Source of the DNA: Bog-756 sp963828385
GTDB taxonomy: Bacteria > Actinomycetota > Acidimicrobiia > Acidimicrobiales > RAAP-2
Direction of reading: 5' to 3'
Assembly: GCA_963828385.1 (NCBI GenBank)
Contig: CAWHEF010000002.1
Coordinates: 2,604,001-2,668,000 of the forward strand
Length of the DNA: 64,000 nucleotides
Shown here: piece by piece, positions 16,346 to 24,586 of the stretch
Position numbering within the stretch: position 1 is the first letter of the stretch
Layout of the letters: every line of letters begins with the position of its first letter
Translations under genes and position numbers: made by a program
The notes under the pieces: model-generated
Told to the model about the DNA's origin: nothing
Databases searched by the model: none
Seen by the model: only the letters and a program-made list of their open reading frames with translations

Positions 16346-16762
16346 ATGGCCGGCACCGACCTCGAGTCCCGGGTCCGGGCGATCTGCATGGCGTTGCCCG
16401 GGGTGAGCGAGAAGGAGAGCCACGGTGCACCGGCCTTCTTCGTCGGCAAGCAGTTCGTCATGCTTTGGCCCGACGGCCACCACGGCAACCGCTTCCCCCA
16501 CCTTTGGTGCGCAGCCCCCGCAGGGGCTCAGGAGATGCTCATCGCCGAGGATGCCGCGCGGTTCTTCCGGCCCCCGTACGTCGGAGGGCGAGGCTGGATC
16601 GGCGTCCGACTCGACGGGCGGGTGGACTGGGGCGACGTGGAGATCCTCTGCGAGGAGGGTTACCGATGCGTCGCCCAGACCAACCTCGTCGCTCAGCTCG
16701 ACGCCGACGACTACACGACAGCGCCGACCACGACCGCCTCGAATCGCAAGCGACCGCACTGA
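16346..16762 (+). CDS. MmcQ/YjbR-family protein
   Basis: 138 residues. The opening RVRAICMALPGVSEKESHGAPAFFVGKQFVML and the closing VDWGDVEILCEEGYRCVA are typical of the CyaY-like-fold MmcQ/YjbR group (DUF419). The role is unknown; a DNA-binding function has been proposed from structure only. ATG 16346 fits the family start; an in-frame start at 16319 adds nine residues with no similarity. It is a single-gene unit. Confidence 0.82.
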   Translation: MAGTDLESRVRAICMALPGVSEKESHGAPAFFVGKQFVMLWPDGHHGNRFPHLWCAAPAGAQEMLIAEDAARFFRPPYVGGRGWIGVRLDGRVDWGDVEILCEEGYRCVAQTNLVAQLDADDYTTAPTTTASNRKRPH

Positions 16763-16848
16763 GAGACCGACGAGTCCGACGTCGTCAAAGACGAGGTTGT
16801 CACCGAGCACCTTGCGCAAACCGATGGCGCTGAGCATCGGCGTGGACC

Positions 16849-17676
16849 TCAGGCCGCGCCCTGACCCCTGTCGCCGACGTCGGTCCGGCGGATGGTGATG
16901 TCACCGAACGAGCTACGGGCGTGCACCTCGACGGTTTCCTCCGAGGGCCCCGGCTGTGCACCCGCCTCCAACGAGTTGCGCACACGTCCGAAGCCGGTAT
17001 GGAGATCCAGCCAGGCGGCCACCCCGTCTCGAACGGCGACGTCGACATCGCCGCGAGCGGTCTCGGCGACGATGGCGCCATGGACCACCTCGTCGAGTCG
17101 GATACCGCCGTTCGAAGTCTTGGCGGTCACCGCGGAGTGGGCCCGGTCCACCGCGATCCTGCCGTTGGCCGCCTTCGCCTGAAGGTCTCCGACAACCTCG
17201 CCGATCCATGTGTCGCCATTACCGTTCTTGGTCATCGCCGATCCCGCGATCCGCTCGACCCCGATCGATCCCGTGCCTGTCGTCAGCTCGGACGCCCCGG
17301 CGATCTGCTCCATGGCGATGTCGCCTGCGCCTGTTCTGTAGCGGCATTCACCCAGCGTCCCTGAGCTGCGGAGGCCGACAAGCCCGCCATGCCCGCGGAG
17401 ACACGACCCGGTCGGGAGCTCGATCCGCACGTCGACCGACCCATCCCCCCCGCGGAGGCTGTATCGCTTCCATCCCTTGGGTGCACCGATGTGGAGTGTG
17501 CCGCTCACGTGCTCCACGGTGATCTTCTCGGCAGCGCTCACGTCGGAGGGTCTTGCGGGGTCGCTCGGTTCCACCTCGACCACGGTTTCGGAGCGGTCGC
17601 TCGCTGCGATCCATACCTCGCCGAGGCCGAGCTCCAGGATGACCGAGACCGGCTGAGGGGTGTCGAAGGTTGGCAT
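16849..17676 (-). CDS. DUF4097-type beta-repeat protein
   Basis: 275 residues with a repeating pattern of short beta strands (TGAGDIAMEQIAG, TGTGSIGVERIAG, GNGDTWIGEVVG, ANGRIAVDRAHS, SNGGIRLDEVVH), which is the DUF4097 right-handed helix of 'G-x-I-x-(I/V)' rungs also seen in polymer-forming/bactofilin-like proteins. No signal peptide or membrane segment. Such proteins often follow an RHH or PspC-type regulator, as here. ATG 17676 has a GGAC site and lies 92 bp after the regulator stop. Confidence 0.82.
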   Translation of the reverse strand: MPTFDTPQPVSVILELGLGEVWIAASDRSETVVEVEPSDPARPSDVSAAEKITVEHVSGTLHIGAPKGWKRYSLRGGDGSVDVRIELPTGSCLRGHGGLVGLRSSGTLGECRYRTGAGDIAMEQIAGASELTTGTGSIGVERIAGSAMTKNGNGDTWIGEVVGDLQAKAANGRIAVDRAHSAVTAKTSNGGIRLDEVVHGAIVAETARGDVDVAVRDGVAAWLDLHTGFGRVRNSLEAGAQPGPSEETVEVHARSSFGDITIRRTDVGDRGQGAA

Positions 17677-17768
17677 TTGGCTGTCCTTTCTTCTGTTGTT
17701 GATGCAGGTGTCTCTTGTTGTCGATGGAGGTCGGATGTCGACGTGGCGCCGGGCGTTCCGGCTGTTGC

Positions 17769-18305
17769 TCAGCGAACCCAACCGCTGAAGCGCTGCGAGC
17801 TGAGCGGGCTGCGCCGATCGGGCTGTCGTGAGGAGTCGGCCCTTCCCAAAGCGGCAGCGGCTGCTCGAACCAGCCAGGCGTTGACCGAGAGCCCTTCGTC
17901 CGCCGCGGCCTGGTCCACCCGGGCCTTCAGGCCTTCGGGCATACGCACGTTGATCCGGGCCATTCCGCCTTCTTCGCCGGCGAAGGAGCCCAAGGAGACG
18001 GCAGCAGACCCGCCGGGTACCGGCATCTCGGCCCCACCTGCTGGGTCATCGGCGGCCGGTTGGTGCGGGATCTCCACGACGAACTCGGGGTCGTGACCAC
18101 GAAGGCGCACCTCGACCGAACCTGCCGCCAGCTCACAGGTGATCTCCTGGGCTGCCGCCGACAGCGCGTCCAGAAGGGACAGACGGATGGCCGCGTCCAA
18201 AGACGCCGCCAACCGCTCGGCAAGCGCTCGAGCTTCCTCGCCGCCCGTCTCGGCTGCAGCATCGAGCTGGTCGTGGATCTCATCGATGTACGGCCGCAGG
18301 TCCAT
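17769..18305 (-). CDS. RHH (Arc/HicB-like) regulator paired with the DUF4097 gene
   Basis: 178 residues. N-terminal ~85 residues are helical and acidic (DIHDQLDAAAETGGEEARALAERLA region) with a short beta part (GSVEVRLRGHDPEFVVEIP); the C-terminal ~40 residues (ARINVRMPEGLKARVDQAA, then LSVNAWLVRAAAAAL) are a ribbon-helix-helix DNA-binding unit. This is the layout of toxin-antitoxin HicB-like regulators, but no toxin is adjacent. It is followed by the DUF4097 gene, and its promoter starts transcription at or next to its ATG. Confidence 0.75.
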   Translation of the reverse strand: MDLRPYIDEIHDQLDAAAETGGEEARALAERLAASLDAAIRLSLLDALSAAAQEITCELAAGSVEVRLRGHDPEFVVEIPHQPAADDPAGGAEMPVPGGSAAVSLGSFAGEEGGMARINVRMPEGLKARVDQAAADEGLSVNAWLVRAAAAALGRADSSRQPDRRSPLSSQRFSGWVR

Positions 18306-18312
18306 GGGTGCC

Positions 18313-18341
18313 ACTATGACACCACTTCGGCATTGCGTCAA
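18313..18341 (-). promoter_or_regulatory. Leaderless promoter of the RHH regulator
   Basis: On the minus strand TTGACG (18341-18336), 17 bp, then CATAGT (18318-18313). The expected transcription start, 6-8 bases downstream, falls on the ATG at 18305, so the mRNA would have no leader. Confidence 0.6.
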
Positions 18342-18390
18342 GTTTTTGCGGTGCCATCCTGGCTTCTTGCGCCCAGACGCCGGCAGCGTC

Positions 18391-18419
18391 TTGACGGCGG
18401 GACTCCGTTCGTACATACT
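18391..18419 (+). promoter_or_regulatory. Leaderless promoter of the ArsR-SRPBCC operon
   Basis: TTGACG (18391-18396), 17 bp, CATACT (18414-18419); the GTG start codon at 18428 lies 8 bases further. There is no Shine-Dalgarno site, consistent with a leaderless transcript. It mirrors the divergent promoter at 18313-18341. Confidence 0.6.
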
Positions 18420-18427
18420 TACCGTTC

Positions 18428-18745
18428 GTGCTCACTGACCGATCTGACGGATTGGCTGCACTGGGGGATCCCACCCGACGCTCCATCGTCGCCTGCCTGG
18501 CCGAGAGGCCACGAGCGGTCGGGGAGCTCGCCGACGAGCTCCCGGTCACGAGGCCTGCGGTGTCGCAGCATCTCAAGGTGCTGAAGGACGCGGGGCTCGT
18601 CACCGAGCGAGCTGCTGGCACCCGCCGGATCTATCGACTCAATCCTGCGGGCGTGGGCGCCCTTCGCGACCAACTCGAGATGTTCTGGGCACGGGCGCTG
18701 GCAAGCTTCAAAGACGCCGTCGAAGAACCGACAGAGGAGGGTTGA
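18428..18745 (+). CDS. ArsR-family repressor of an SRPBCC operon
   Basis: 105 residues, a winged helix of the metal-independent ArsR group: LAALGDPTRRSIVACLAERPRAVGELADELPVTRPAVSQHLKVLKDAGLV, then the wing RAAGTRRIYRLNPAG. There are no paired Cys ligands. In actinobacteria these repressors nearly always precede an SRPBCC (AHSA1) gene, here overlapping by a TGATG junction. The helix-turn-helix LPVTRPAVSQHLKVL is intact. GTG start is leaderless. Confidence 0.9.
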   Translation: MLTDRSDGLAALGDPTRRSIVACLAERPRAVGELADELPVTRPAVSQHLKVLKDAGLVTERAAGTRRIYRLNPAGVGALRDQLEMFWARALASFKDAVEEPTEEG

Positions 18746-19226
18746 TGACCAACGCAGCAGCCTCCGTGGTCCGGAGTCAGATCGTTGTCGATGCGCCGGT
18801 CGAGCGGGCCTTCAAGGTGTTCACCGAGCGGTTCGGTGACTTCAAACCACCAGAGCACAACCTGCTCGGGGCGGAGATCGCCGAGACGGTGTTCGAACCG
18901 CGGTCGGCGGCCAGATCTACGACCGCGGCGTCGACGGCAGCGAATGCCGTTGGGCCCGAGTCCTCGTCTTCGAGCCACCGAACCGGGTGGTCTTCAGCTG
19001 GGACATCAACCCGCGGTGGCAGCTCGAGGCCGAGAATGACAACACGAGCGAGGTTGAGGTCAGGTTCGTCGCCGAGACGGCCCAGCGCACCCGGGTGGAG
19101 CTGGAGCACCGAAACATCGACCGGCACGGACCTGACTGGCAAGCTCTCGCAGAAGGTGTCTGCGGCGACGCCGGGTGGCCGCTCTACCTCGACCGGTACG
19201 CCGACCTGTTCGTCGAGGCGGCCTGA
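18745..19226 (+). CDS. SRPBCC (AHSA1-like) protein, frame interrupted near 18903
   Basis: The N-terminal part (IVVDAPVERAFKVFTERFGDFKPPEHNLL) and the C-terminal part (RVVFSWDINPRWQLE, then WPLYLDRYADLFVEA) are one AHSA1-type START-like domain of about 160 residues, but the frame changes by one base close to 18903, after VFEPR; the second frame resumes with VGGQIYDRGVDGSECRW. One missing base would restore the full protein. The family binds hydrophobic ligands in a deep cavity. ATG 18745 overlaps the ArsR stop, and the next SRPBCC gene begins immediately after this stop. Confidence 0.75.
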
Positions 19227-19679
19227 ATGCCGCCGCCGATCATCGCCAGCGCCGAGGTGGACCGGTCTGCAGAAGACGTCTACGCCTACGCCACCGACCC
19301 GACCCGCTTCTCCGAATGGCAGAAGGGTGTCGTCGACGGCCGCCTGGACGAACACGGAGCCCCAGGTGTGGGGGCGCGATGCCTGACCACGCGCCGCATC
19401 GGCTTCGCCAAACGGCTGATCACCTCCGAGATCGCGGATGTCGATCCGCCCAGAACGTGGGGCGTGCGCGGCATCGACGGACCCATCCGGGCCGTTGTCG
19501 ACGTCGTCGTCGAACCGCTCACCGTCGCCAGATCACGCCTCACCATCACCATCGACTTCGAAGGCCACGGCTTTGGCAAGCTGCTCGTTCCCCTCGTCAT
19601 TCGTCCGCAAGCCCGGAAGGAGATGCCGGCTAGCCTGGCCACTCTGAAGGAGCGCGTCGAGAGCGCGCCACAGAGATGA
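19227..19679 (+). CDS. SRPBCC family protein
   Basis: 150 residues; IIASAEVDRSAEDVYAYATDPTRFSEWQKGV is the first strand-helix of a polyketide-cyclase/START-like fold, and LTITIDFEGHGFGKLL with a final long helix closes the ligand cavity. The ATG is directly attached to the stop of the preceding SRPBCC gene, so three genes (ArsR, AHSA1, SRPBCC) form one transcript. Ligand unknown. Confidence 0.82.
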   Translation: MPPPIIASAEVDRSAEDVYAYATDPTRFSEWQKGVVDGRLDEHGAPGVGARCLTTRRIGFAKRLITSEIADVDPPRTWGVRGIDGPIRAVVDVVVEPLTVARSRLTITIDFEGHGFGKLLVPLVIRPQARKEMPASLATLKERVESAPQR

Positions 19680-19783
19680 CGATTGTCTCGCCTGCCGATT
19701 CTCCCGGCACCGGGTGGGAACGAAAAGAGTTACGAGCGGATTCATCACGTACTGCGACTGGTTCCGCGGGCGGCGGATGAGGG

Positions 19784-20101
19784 ATGTCTTTCTTCGTGGT
19801 GACCTACACCCATCCCGATGAGGCCGGCTGGAACGAGCACCTTGGCAGACACGTCGACTGGCTCGTCAATGAGGTCAGAACTGGGCGTCTCAAGGCGTCC
19901 GGTCCCGTCCTCGACACGCCGGTGCGTTCAGCGATGCTGATCATCGAGGCGGTTGACCGCGACCACCTCGACGCCATCATCGCCACGGATCCCTTCCACT
20001 CCGAAGGACTGATCGAAGACAGAACCGTCACCAGGTGGGACCCGGTCTTCGGTGCCTTCGCCCCTCCCTCCGACGAATCCCCCGGTGCAACGCAGCCGTA
20101 G
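19784..20101 (+). CDS. YciI-like protein
   Basis: 105 residues of ferredoxin-like fold: FFVVTYTHPDEAGWNEHLGRHVDWLVN, GRLKASGPVLD, MLIIEAVDRDHLDAIIATDPF, then WDPVFGAF. The His of HLGRHVDWL and Asp of DPF are the conserved putative active-site pair of YciI proteins. The role is unknown, though relatives act as dehydrochlorinases or muconolactone-isomerase-like enzymes. Monocistronic, start ATG 19784. Confidence 0.85.
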   Translation: MSFFVVTYTHPDEAGWNEHLGRHVDWLVNEVRTGRLKASGPVLDTPVRSAMLIIEAVDRDHLDAIIATDPFHSEGLIEDRTVTRWDPVFGAFAPPSDESPGATQP

Positions 20102-20194
20102 GAGCCGGGCGGATCCTCGGCGCGGGATCACCACCTCGCAGGACCGTGTCGCCGTTCGCGACGTGCGGAGGTTGCCTGCGGCTTTCGGGACACA

Positions 20195-20959
20195 TCACTG
20201 ACTGTCGTACTCGTCGTGGCGGCGCCACCAGAATCCGTTCTCGTTGCGACCGAGTGGCGCCCGGTCGAGCCACTGGTACATGCCCCAGAGGCCGTCAAGC
20301 CCACGCGAATAGGCCGAATAGGTGTGGTACACGGCGCCGTCCTCGAGCGCGAACGCGCTCATGCCGGGCCCTTCCCGACGGTACGTCTCCCAGTCCGTTC
20401 CGACGACCCCTGATGCGAATTCGTCGAGAGCGGAGCTGTCCTCGGCGGGTGGCCGGACGTCACTCTCGCGGAAGTTGTACTCGACGGCTCCCGACTGCCA
20501 CTGCTCCTTCGTGATCGCCGCCTGGAAGTCGTAGTTGAAGTCGGTGTCGAACGACGATGCCCAAGGGAAGGTCCAGCCCATTCGTCGCTTGTACCCCTGC
20601 AGCTGGGCCAGTGGAGCCCGCGACACCGCGCAGAGCATGACGTCGTGGTTGGCGAGGTGGACGACGGATCCGTCGAATCCGTCGGCGATCGCCGAGCAGG
20701 ACGGACATCCGGCCGCGTACTCGGGCCCGAACATGAAGTGATAGACGAGGAGCTGGGAGCGCCCTTTGAAGAGGTCGGCAAGGGAGGCTGCGCCCTCGTC
20801 GGTCTCGAACCGGTACTCCTTGTCGATTCGAACCCAGGGCAGTTCCTGGCGCCGACGGGCCAGGTCGTCGCTACGCCGGGTCAGCGCCTTCTCGTCCTCG
20901 AGGAGCTCCAGCCGGGCGGCAAGCCACTCGTCCCGCGTCCCGGTCTTGTGATCGGTCAT
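20195..20959 (-). CDS. DUF899 thioredoxin-like protein
   Basis: 254 residues. Typical DUF899 marks: RDEWLAARLELLEDEKALTRRSDDLARRRQELPWV, FKGRSQLLVYHFMFGP, GCPSCSAIADGFDG (CxxC at about 85-88) and the C-terminal MYQWLDRAPLGRNE. The thioredoxin-fold CxxC suggests a thiol redox role, but the family function is not established. It is followed on the same strand by no close gene; the DUF2182 gene upstream ends 59 bp before its start. Confidence 0.88.
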   Translation of the reverse strand: MTDHKTGTRDEWLAARLELLEDEKALTRRSDDLARRRQELPWVRIDKEYRFETDEGAASLADLFKGRSQLLVYHFMFGPEYAAGCPSCSAIADGFDGSVVHLANHDVMLCAVSRAPLAQLQGYKRRMGWTFPWASSFDTDFNYDFQAAITKEQWQSGAVEYNFRESDVRPPAEDSSALDEFASGVVGTDWETYRREGPGMSAFALEDGAVYHTYSAYSRGLDGLWGMYQWLDRAPLGRNENGFWWRRHDEYDSQ

Positions 20960-21018
20960 CGTCTCTCTCCTTCGTTGTCGTCGATGCTGCTTGTCCCGCT
21001 CGTGTCACGCTTGACGTC

Positions 21019-21729
21019 TCACATGGTCGGCAGGAGTCCGGGAACCGACGAGGGCGCCATGACGATGAGGATCCCGAACCCGACGATCGCCAACGCCACC
21101 GGCACATCAACGGCGGGCTTTGGAGGCAGGAGCTTCTGGGCGAGGACGACGATGGCGATCGTCGACATCCAAGTGATGCTCATGATGCCCAGCATCACCA
21201 ATATCACCATCAGGCCGATGCTCGAGCCGACGCAGCAGAGGCCGAGCTCGAATCCGGAGCGGACGGTGTCACGACACCGGCGTCGGAAGTGTCGCTTGAA
21301 CGGTGTCAGCTCGTAGAGCCCTGCCGCGATCACGATCACACCAGCGGCCAACGACCCGTGCGGTCGGTACAGGGCATACACCGGTGGGCCCAGGAGTGCC
21401 CAGACGGCAAGATACGACCCGACGAACAGGGACACGGCGCGCATTCGACCGCTGACCCGAGCACGTCCCAACACGGCCGGAGCTGCGCCCGGCAGCATCA
21501 TCGCCGCCATCATCGCCGCCCAAAGGGCGACGAAGAACGCGAACGACCCGAGGCGGGTGGCCACACCCATGTCCATCCCGCTCATCTGCCGGACGGCGAT
21601 GATCCAGGCTGCGGCAGCCAGTCCGAGCGTGGCCGCTATTGCGGCCGCCGACACGGATGTTCTGGCGCTCGTCGCCGTCGTGGGTGAGCCGTCCATTTCT
21701 CGTGGCGACAGGATCGGAGGAGCCTTCAT
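21019..21729 (-). CDS. DUF2182 integral membrane (metal-binding-like) protein
   Basis: 236 residues, about six helices. The Met-rich segment MSGMDMG (about 49-55) and MMAAMMLPGAAP (72-83) are the DUF2182 signature, and a His/Cys pair (KRHFRRRCRD, LGLCCVG) sits near the middle. The family is annotated as predicted metal-binding membrane protein; function not shown. ATG 21729 follows the ArsR-SRPBCC gene by about 20 bp, so it is its operon partner. Confidence 0.82.
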   Translation of the reverse strand: MKAPPILSPREMDGSPTTATSARTSVSAAAIAATLGLAAAAWIIAVRQMSGMDMGVATRLGSFAFFVALWAAMMAAMMLPGAAPAVLGRARVSGRMRAVSLFVGSYLAVWALLGPPVYALYRPHGSLAAGVIVIAAGLYELTPFKRHFRRRCRDTVRSGFELGLCCVGSSIGLMVILVMLGIMSITWMSTIAIVVLAQKLLPPKPAVDVPVALAIVGFGILIVMAPSSVPGLLPTM

Positions 21730-21749
21730 GGCGAGACCTAAACCCGGAC

Positions 21750-22514
21750 TCATTCTGCGTCGGTCGCGACCTCGGCCGACACGTCCGGTCCGGCATCGCC
21801 GCCGGAAGAAGCCACGGCCAGCCGGGCGAGGTAGTGGTCCCAGCCATGAGTGTGATCGGACACGGCGTCCTCGGGGAGGCCCCGGTGCACGAGGCGCACT
21901 CGCGTCTTGCCGCCGTCGGGGATCAGCGTGATCTCCATCTCGGTGGAGCCGGCGGGTATGGGGTGGTCGGGCTCGTCCCACCCGAAGGTGAACACCACCT
22001 TGCGGTCGGGCACCACCTCCACGAACTCGCCCACGGCGGGATGCCTCCCCTGCACCAGCACGCGGTACGCACCGGCGACCCTCGGATCGAGCTCGACCTC
22101 GGTGCCCATCCACAGGACGTGCTTGGCCGGATCGGTGAGGAAGGGGAAGATCGTGGTCGGACTGGCGTCCATCACGACCTCCCGAGTTAGTTCAGCCATT
22201 ATGGTTCCTTTCTCTCGTTCGGCCGATTCGGCCAGGTGCTGCAGACGGTGCAGGCTGCCGGTCCAGAACTCGTCGAGGAACTGGCGAAGGCAGTCCATTT
22301 GGGCGTGATTGGCCCGGTAGAGGCGGCGGGTGCCGTCCCGGCGCTCGATGACCAGCTCTGCCTCCCGCAGGACACCGAGGTGTTGGGACACGGCCGACCG
22401 GGTGACATCGTCGAACCGGGCTGCGATCTGGGATGCCGGCAGCTCCGCCGTCCACACCAGTTTGAGGATCTCCCGGCGCCGAGGTTCGGCCAGCGCCTTC
22501 AGGGCAGTGTCCAC
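21750..22514 (-). CDS. Fused ArsR-SRPBCC (AHSA1) regulator
   Basis: 254 residues: a winged helix (about 1-95, with SAVSQHLGVLREAELVIERRDGTRRLYRA) joined to an AHSA1 SRPBCC domain (about 108-240, REVVMDASPTTIFPFLTDPAKHVLWMG to HGWDHYLARLAVA). The fusion lets ligand binding in the START-like cavity act directly on DNA binding. It is the single-chain version of the separate ArsR and SRPBCC genes at 18428-19226. The GTG at 22514 coincides with the predicted transcription start. Confidence 0.85.
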   Translation of the reverse strand: MDTALKALAEPRRREILKLVWTAELPASQIAARFDDVTRSAVSQHLGVLREAELVIERRDGTRRLYRANHAQMDCLRQFLDEFWTGSLHRLQHLAESAEREKGTIMAELTREVVMDASPTTIFPFLTDPAKHVLWMGTEVELDPRVAGAYRVLVQGRHPAVGEFVEVVPDRKVVFTFGWDEPDHPIPAGSTEMEITLIPDGGKTRVRLVHRGLPEDAVSDHTHGWDHYLARLAVASSGGDAGPDVSAEVATDAE

Positions 22515-22520
22515 GGAGCT

Positions 22521-22549
22521 ATTTTAGCGATTGCTTACGCAAGTGTCAA
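22521..22549 (-). promoter_or_regulatory. Near-consensus leaderless promoter of the ArsR-SRPBCC gene
   Basis: Minus-strand TTGACA (22549-22544), 17-bp spacer, TAAAAT (22526-22521). Position +1 falls at about 22514, the GTG start codon. The inverted repeat TTGC-ttac-GCAA (22531-22542) lies in the spacer and is a likely operator for the encoded ArsR domain. Confidence 0.75.
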
Positions 22550-22561
22550 CTAACGCTTGTA

Positions 22562-23194
22562 CTAGGCCCGACCCCTGCGCCGACGCAAGCCGTCGAGAAT
22601 GAGCTCGAGGCCGAAGCGGAACACGTCGCTGTCGTCCGAGAAGGCGATGGTGGACGGATCGTCCGAACCTTCCGCTGTCGCCAGCGCAGAGGTCACCGAG
22701 CCGAATAGCAGATAGGCCAGAGCTCGCTGTGCACGGTCACTGACCGTCCGATCGAATCCGGCCCCGGTCAGGATGTCCGTGATCGCCCGGTACAGCCGGA
22801 TCTCGTTGGGCAGCCCCTCGGTGGGCCGCAACAGGTGCTGGGCGACGCCCGGATGGTGAACCAGCACGTCCCGACCATCCTCGAACAGAGCGACGAGTCG
22901 ACGATCCCAGGGGAGGTCGGCGGGCGGGAGGCGGACGTCACCCAGCACCGCGTCGCCTACCAGGTCGAGGAGATGACGCTTGTCCCGGACGTAGTAGTAG
23001 GCGTTCATGGACGGGGTGCCCAGCTCTGCGGCCAGCTTGCGCATGCTGAGGTTGACAAACCCGTTGCGTCGGGTCAGACGGAGCCCGGCCTCGACCACGT
23101 CGTCAAGGGTCAGCTCGCCGTACTGCCACGGACGCGACCGGGGCGAGCCGTCGACCTCGTTGCTTCGGTCCTCACCACCACGACCCATGGCCAC
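22562..23194 (-). CDS. TetR-family regulator (TetR_C-type)
   Basis: 210 residues. The helix-turn-helix lies at about 40-75 (LTRRNGFVNLSMRKLAAELGTPSMNAYYYVRDKRHLLD), followed by an all-helical ligand domain whose LFGSVTSALA and FRFGLELILDGL are typical of the tetracycline-repressor-like C-terminal group. GTG 23194 or ATG 23188 could start translation. It is divergent from the P450 gene; a perfect GTACA-C-TGTAC palindrome in the gap is its probable operator, so it should repress the P450 until a hydrophobic ligand binds. Confidence 0.85.
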   Translation of the reverse strand: MAMGRGGEDRSNEVDGSPRSRPWQYGELTLDDVVEAGLRLTRRNGFVNLSMRKLAAELGTPSMNAYYYVRDKRHLLDLVGDAVLGDVRLPPADLPWDRRLVALFEDGRDVLVHHPGVAQHLLRPTEGLPNEIRLYRAITDILTGAGFDRTVSDRAQRALAYLLFGSVTSALATAEGSDDPSTIAFSDDSDVFRFGLELILDGLRRRRGRA

Positions 23195-23242
23195 CCCGTG
23201 ATGTGACGCCCGTTTCCACCGGCACCATGCTCGACCGCAGAA

Positions 23243-23258
23243 TTGTACACTGTACGAA
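23243..23258. promoter_or_regulatory. Palindromic operator between TetR and P450
   Basis: TTGTACACTGTACGAA contains the perfect inverted repeat GTACA-C-TGTAC (23245-23255), the right size and symmetry for a TetR dimer. TACACT (23246-23251) within it could also serve as a -10 for the P450. Confidence 0.6.
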
Positions 23259-23322
23259 ACTCGGCGCCGAACGGCGACGACCGGTCGTCAGCGTGCCCGT
23301 CCCGACGTTCCGAGGTGTCTCG

Positions 23323-24519
23323 ATGATCGCCGTCCCCGATCTTCAGCTCGACCTGACCAAACCTGGCTTCTACCTGCGCCCCGACTACTTCGACGTGCTG
23401 TCGGCCCTTCGAGACCGGGCTCCGGTCACCCGTACGCTGGAGGGCAGCTGGGCCGTCGCCCGCTACGAGGACATCCGCTCCATCAGCCGGGATCCGGAGC
23501 GCTTCGTCTCCGGTCGGGGCGTCCTGATCAACGATCCCTTGCGTTCGGACGGTTCGGAGGGGCTCAACACCTACTCGATCCTCCATCTCGACCCTCCCGT
23601 CCACGCCCTCTACCGGAAGATCGTGAACCGCTGGTTCACCCCGAGGGCCGTCGGCCACCTCGGGCATTCCGTCCGCAGGACCGTCACCGACGTCCTCGAC
23701 GGTGCCCCGGCGCACGAGACGATCGACGGGGTTGACACGCTTGCCTCGGTGGTGCCCATCGACGTGATCGCTGAGCTGTTCGGTGTGGGGGACGCCGACC
23801 GCAATCTGTTCCGGCGTTGGTCCGACGCCATCATCGCCGCCCCTGACCGGGCCGGGTCCCCGGACACCGGTAGCGCGTTCGGCTCGATGGCCGAGTTCCT
23901 GATGGACCACGTCGACTCCCCGGCAACCGACGGCAACGACCTCCTCGGTGTCCTCAAGACCGCCGAGCTGGACGGCCGTCCTTTGAGCCGGGAGGAGATC
24001 ATGGGGTTCTGCATAACACTGCTGGTGGCGGGCAACGAGACGACGCGCACCCTCATCTCGGGGGGCATGGAGGTGCTGCACCAGTACCCGCACCAGCGGG
24101 CCCAGCTCGCCGGAGACCTCTCGCTGCTCCCAGTCGCCGTCGAGGAGCTGCTCCGGTGGGTCACGCCGATCCAGGCCTTCGGGCGCACCGCCGTGGTCGC
24201 CGTCGAACTCGGTGGGCAGGAGATCTCGCCCGGCGACTTCGTGATCATGTTGTACGCGTCGGGAAATCGGGACGAGGAGGTGTTCGGACCGACGGCGGCA
24301 GAGCTCGACGTCCGTCGACCGGTAACGCCGACCCATCTGGCGTTCGGATTCGGAGAGCACCTGTGCCTGGGGGCGGCGCTGGCCCGTCTCGAGGCCCGGG
24401 TCTTCTTCGAAGAGCTGCTGGCGCGCTATCCCACCTATAGCTTGGTGGGCCCGGTCGAGTACGTCCGGTCGACCCTGGTGCGGGGGGCGGTCCAGATGCC
24501 GATGGTGCTGGCCGGTTGA
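23323..24519 (+). CDS. Cytochrome P450
   Basis: 398 residues from ATG 23323. I-helix oxygen-binding motif AGNETTR (236-242), K-helix EELLR (274-278), and the heme loop FGFGEHLCLG with the thiolate ligand Cys348. It is a soluble class I bacterial P450 needing ferredoxin and reductase, which are not nearby. The family hydroxylates hydrophobic molecules; placement beside an APH-like kinase and an acyl-CoA ligase suggests catabolism. The frame is open upstream to 23203, but that part covers the operator and lacks P450 features. Confidence 0.92.
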   Translation: MIAVPDLQLDLTKPGFYLRPDYFDVLSALRDRAPVTRTLEGSWAVARYEDIRSISRDPERFVSGRGVLINDPLRSDGSEGLNTYSILHLDPPVHALYRKIVNRWFTPRAVGHLGHSVRRTVTDVLDGAPAHETIDGVDTLASVVPIDVIAELFGVGDADRNLFRRWSDAIIAAPDRAGSPDTGSAFGSMAEFLMDHVDSPATDGNDLLGVLKTAELDGRPLSREEIMGFCITLLVAGNETTRTLISGGMEVLHQYPHQRAQLAGDLSLLPVAVEELLRWVTPIQAFGRTAVVAVELGGQEISPGDFVIMLYASGNRDEEVFGPTAAELDVRRPVTPTHLAFGFGEHLCLGAALARLEARVFFEELLARYPTYSLVGPVEYVRSTLVRGAVQMPMVLAG

Positions 24520-24586
24520 TGCGATCGGTCCATGTTCGAGGCGCGTGAGGATGGTGGGACCGACCGTGCCGACTTGGGCGACGGAG

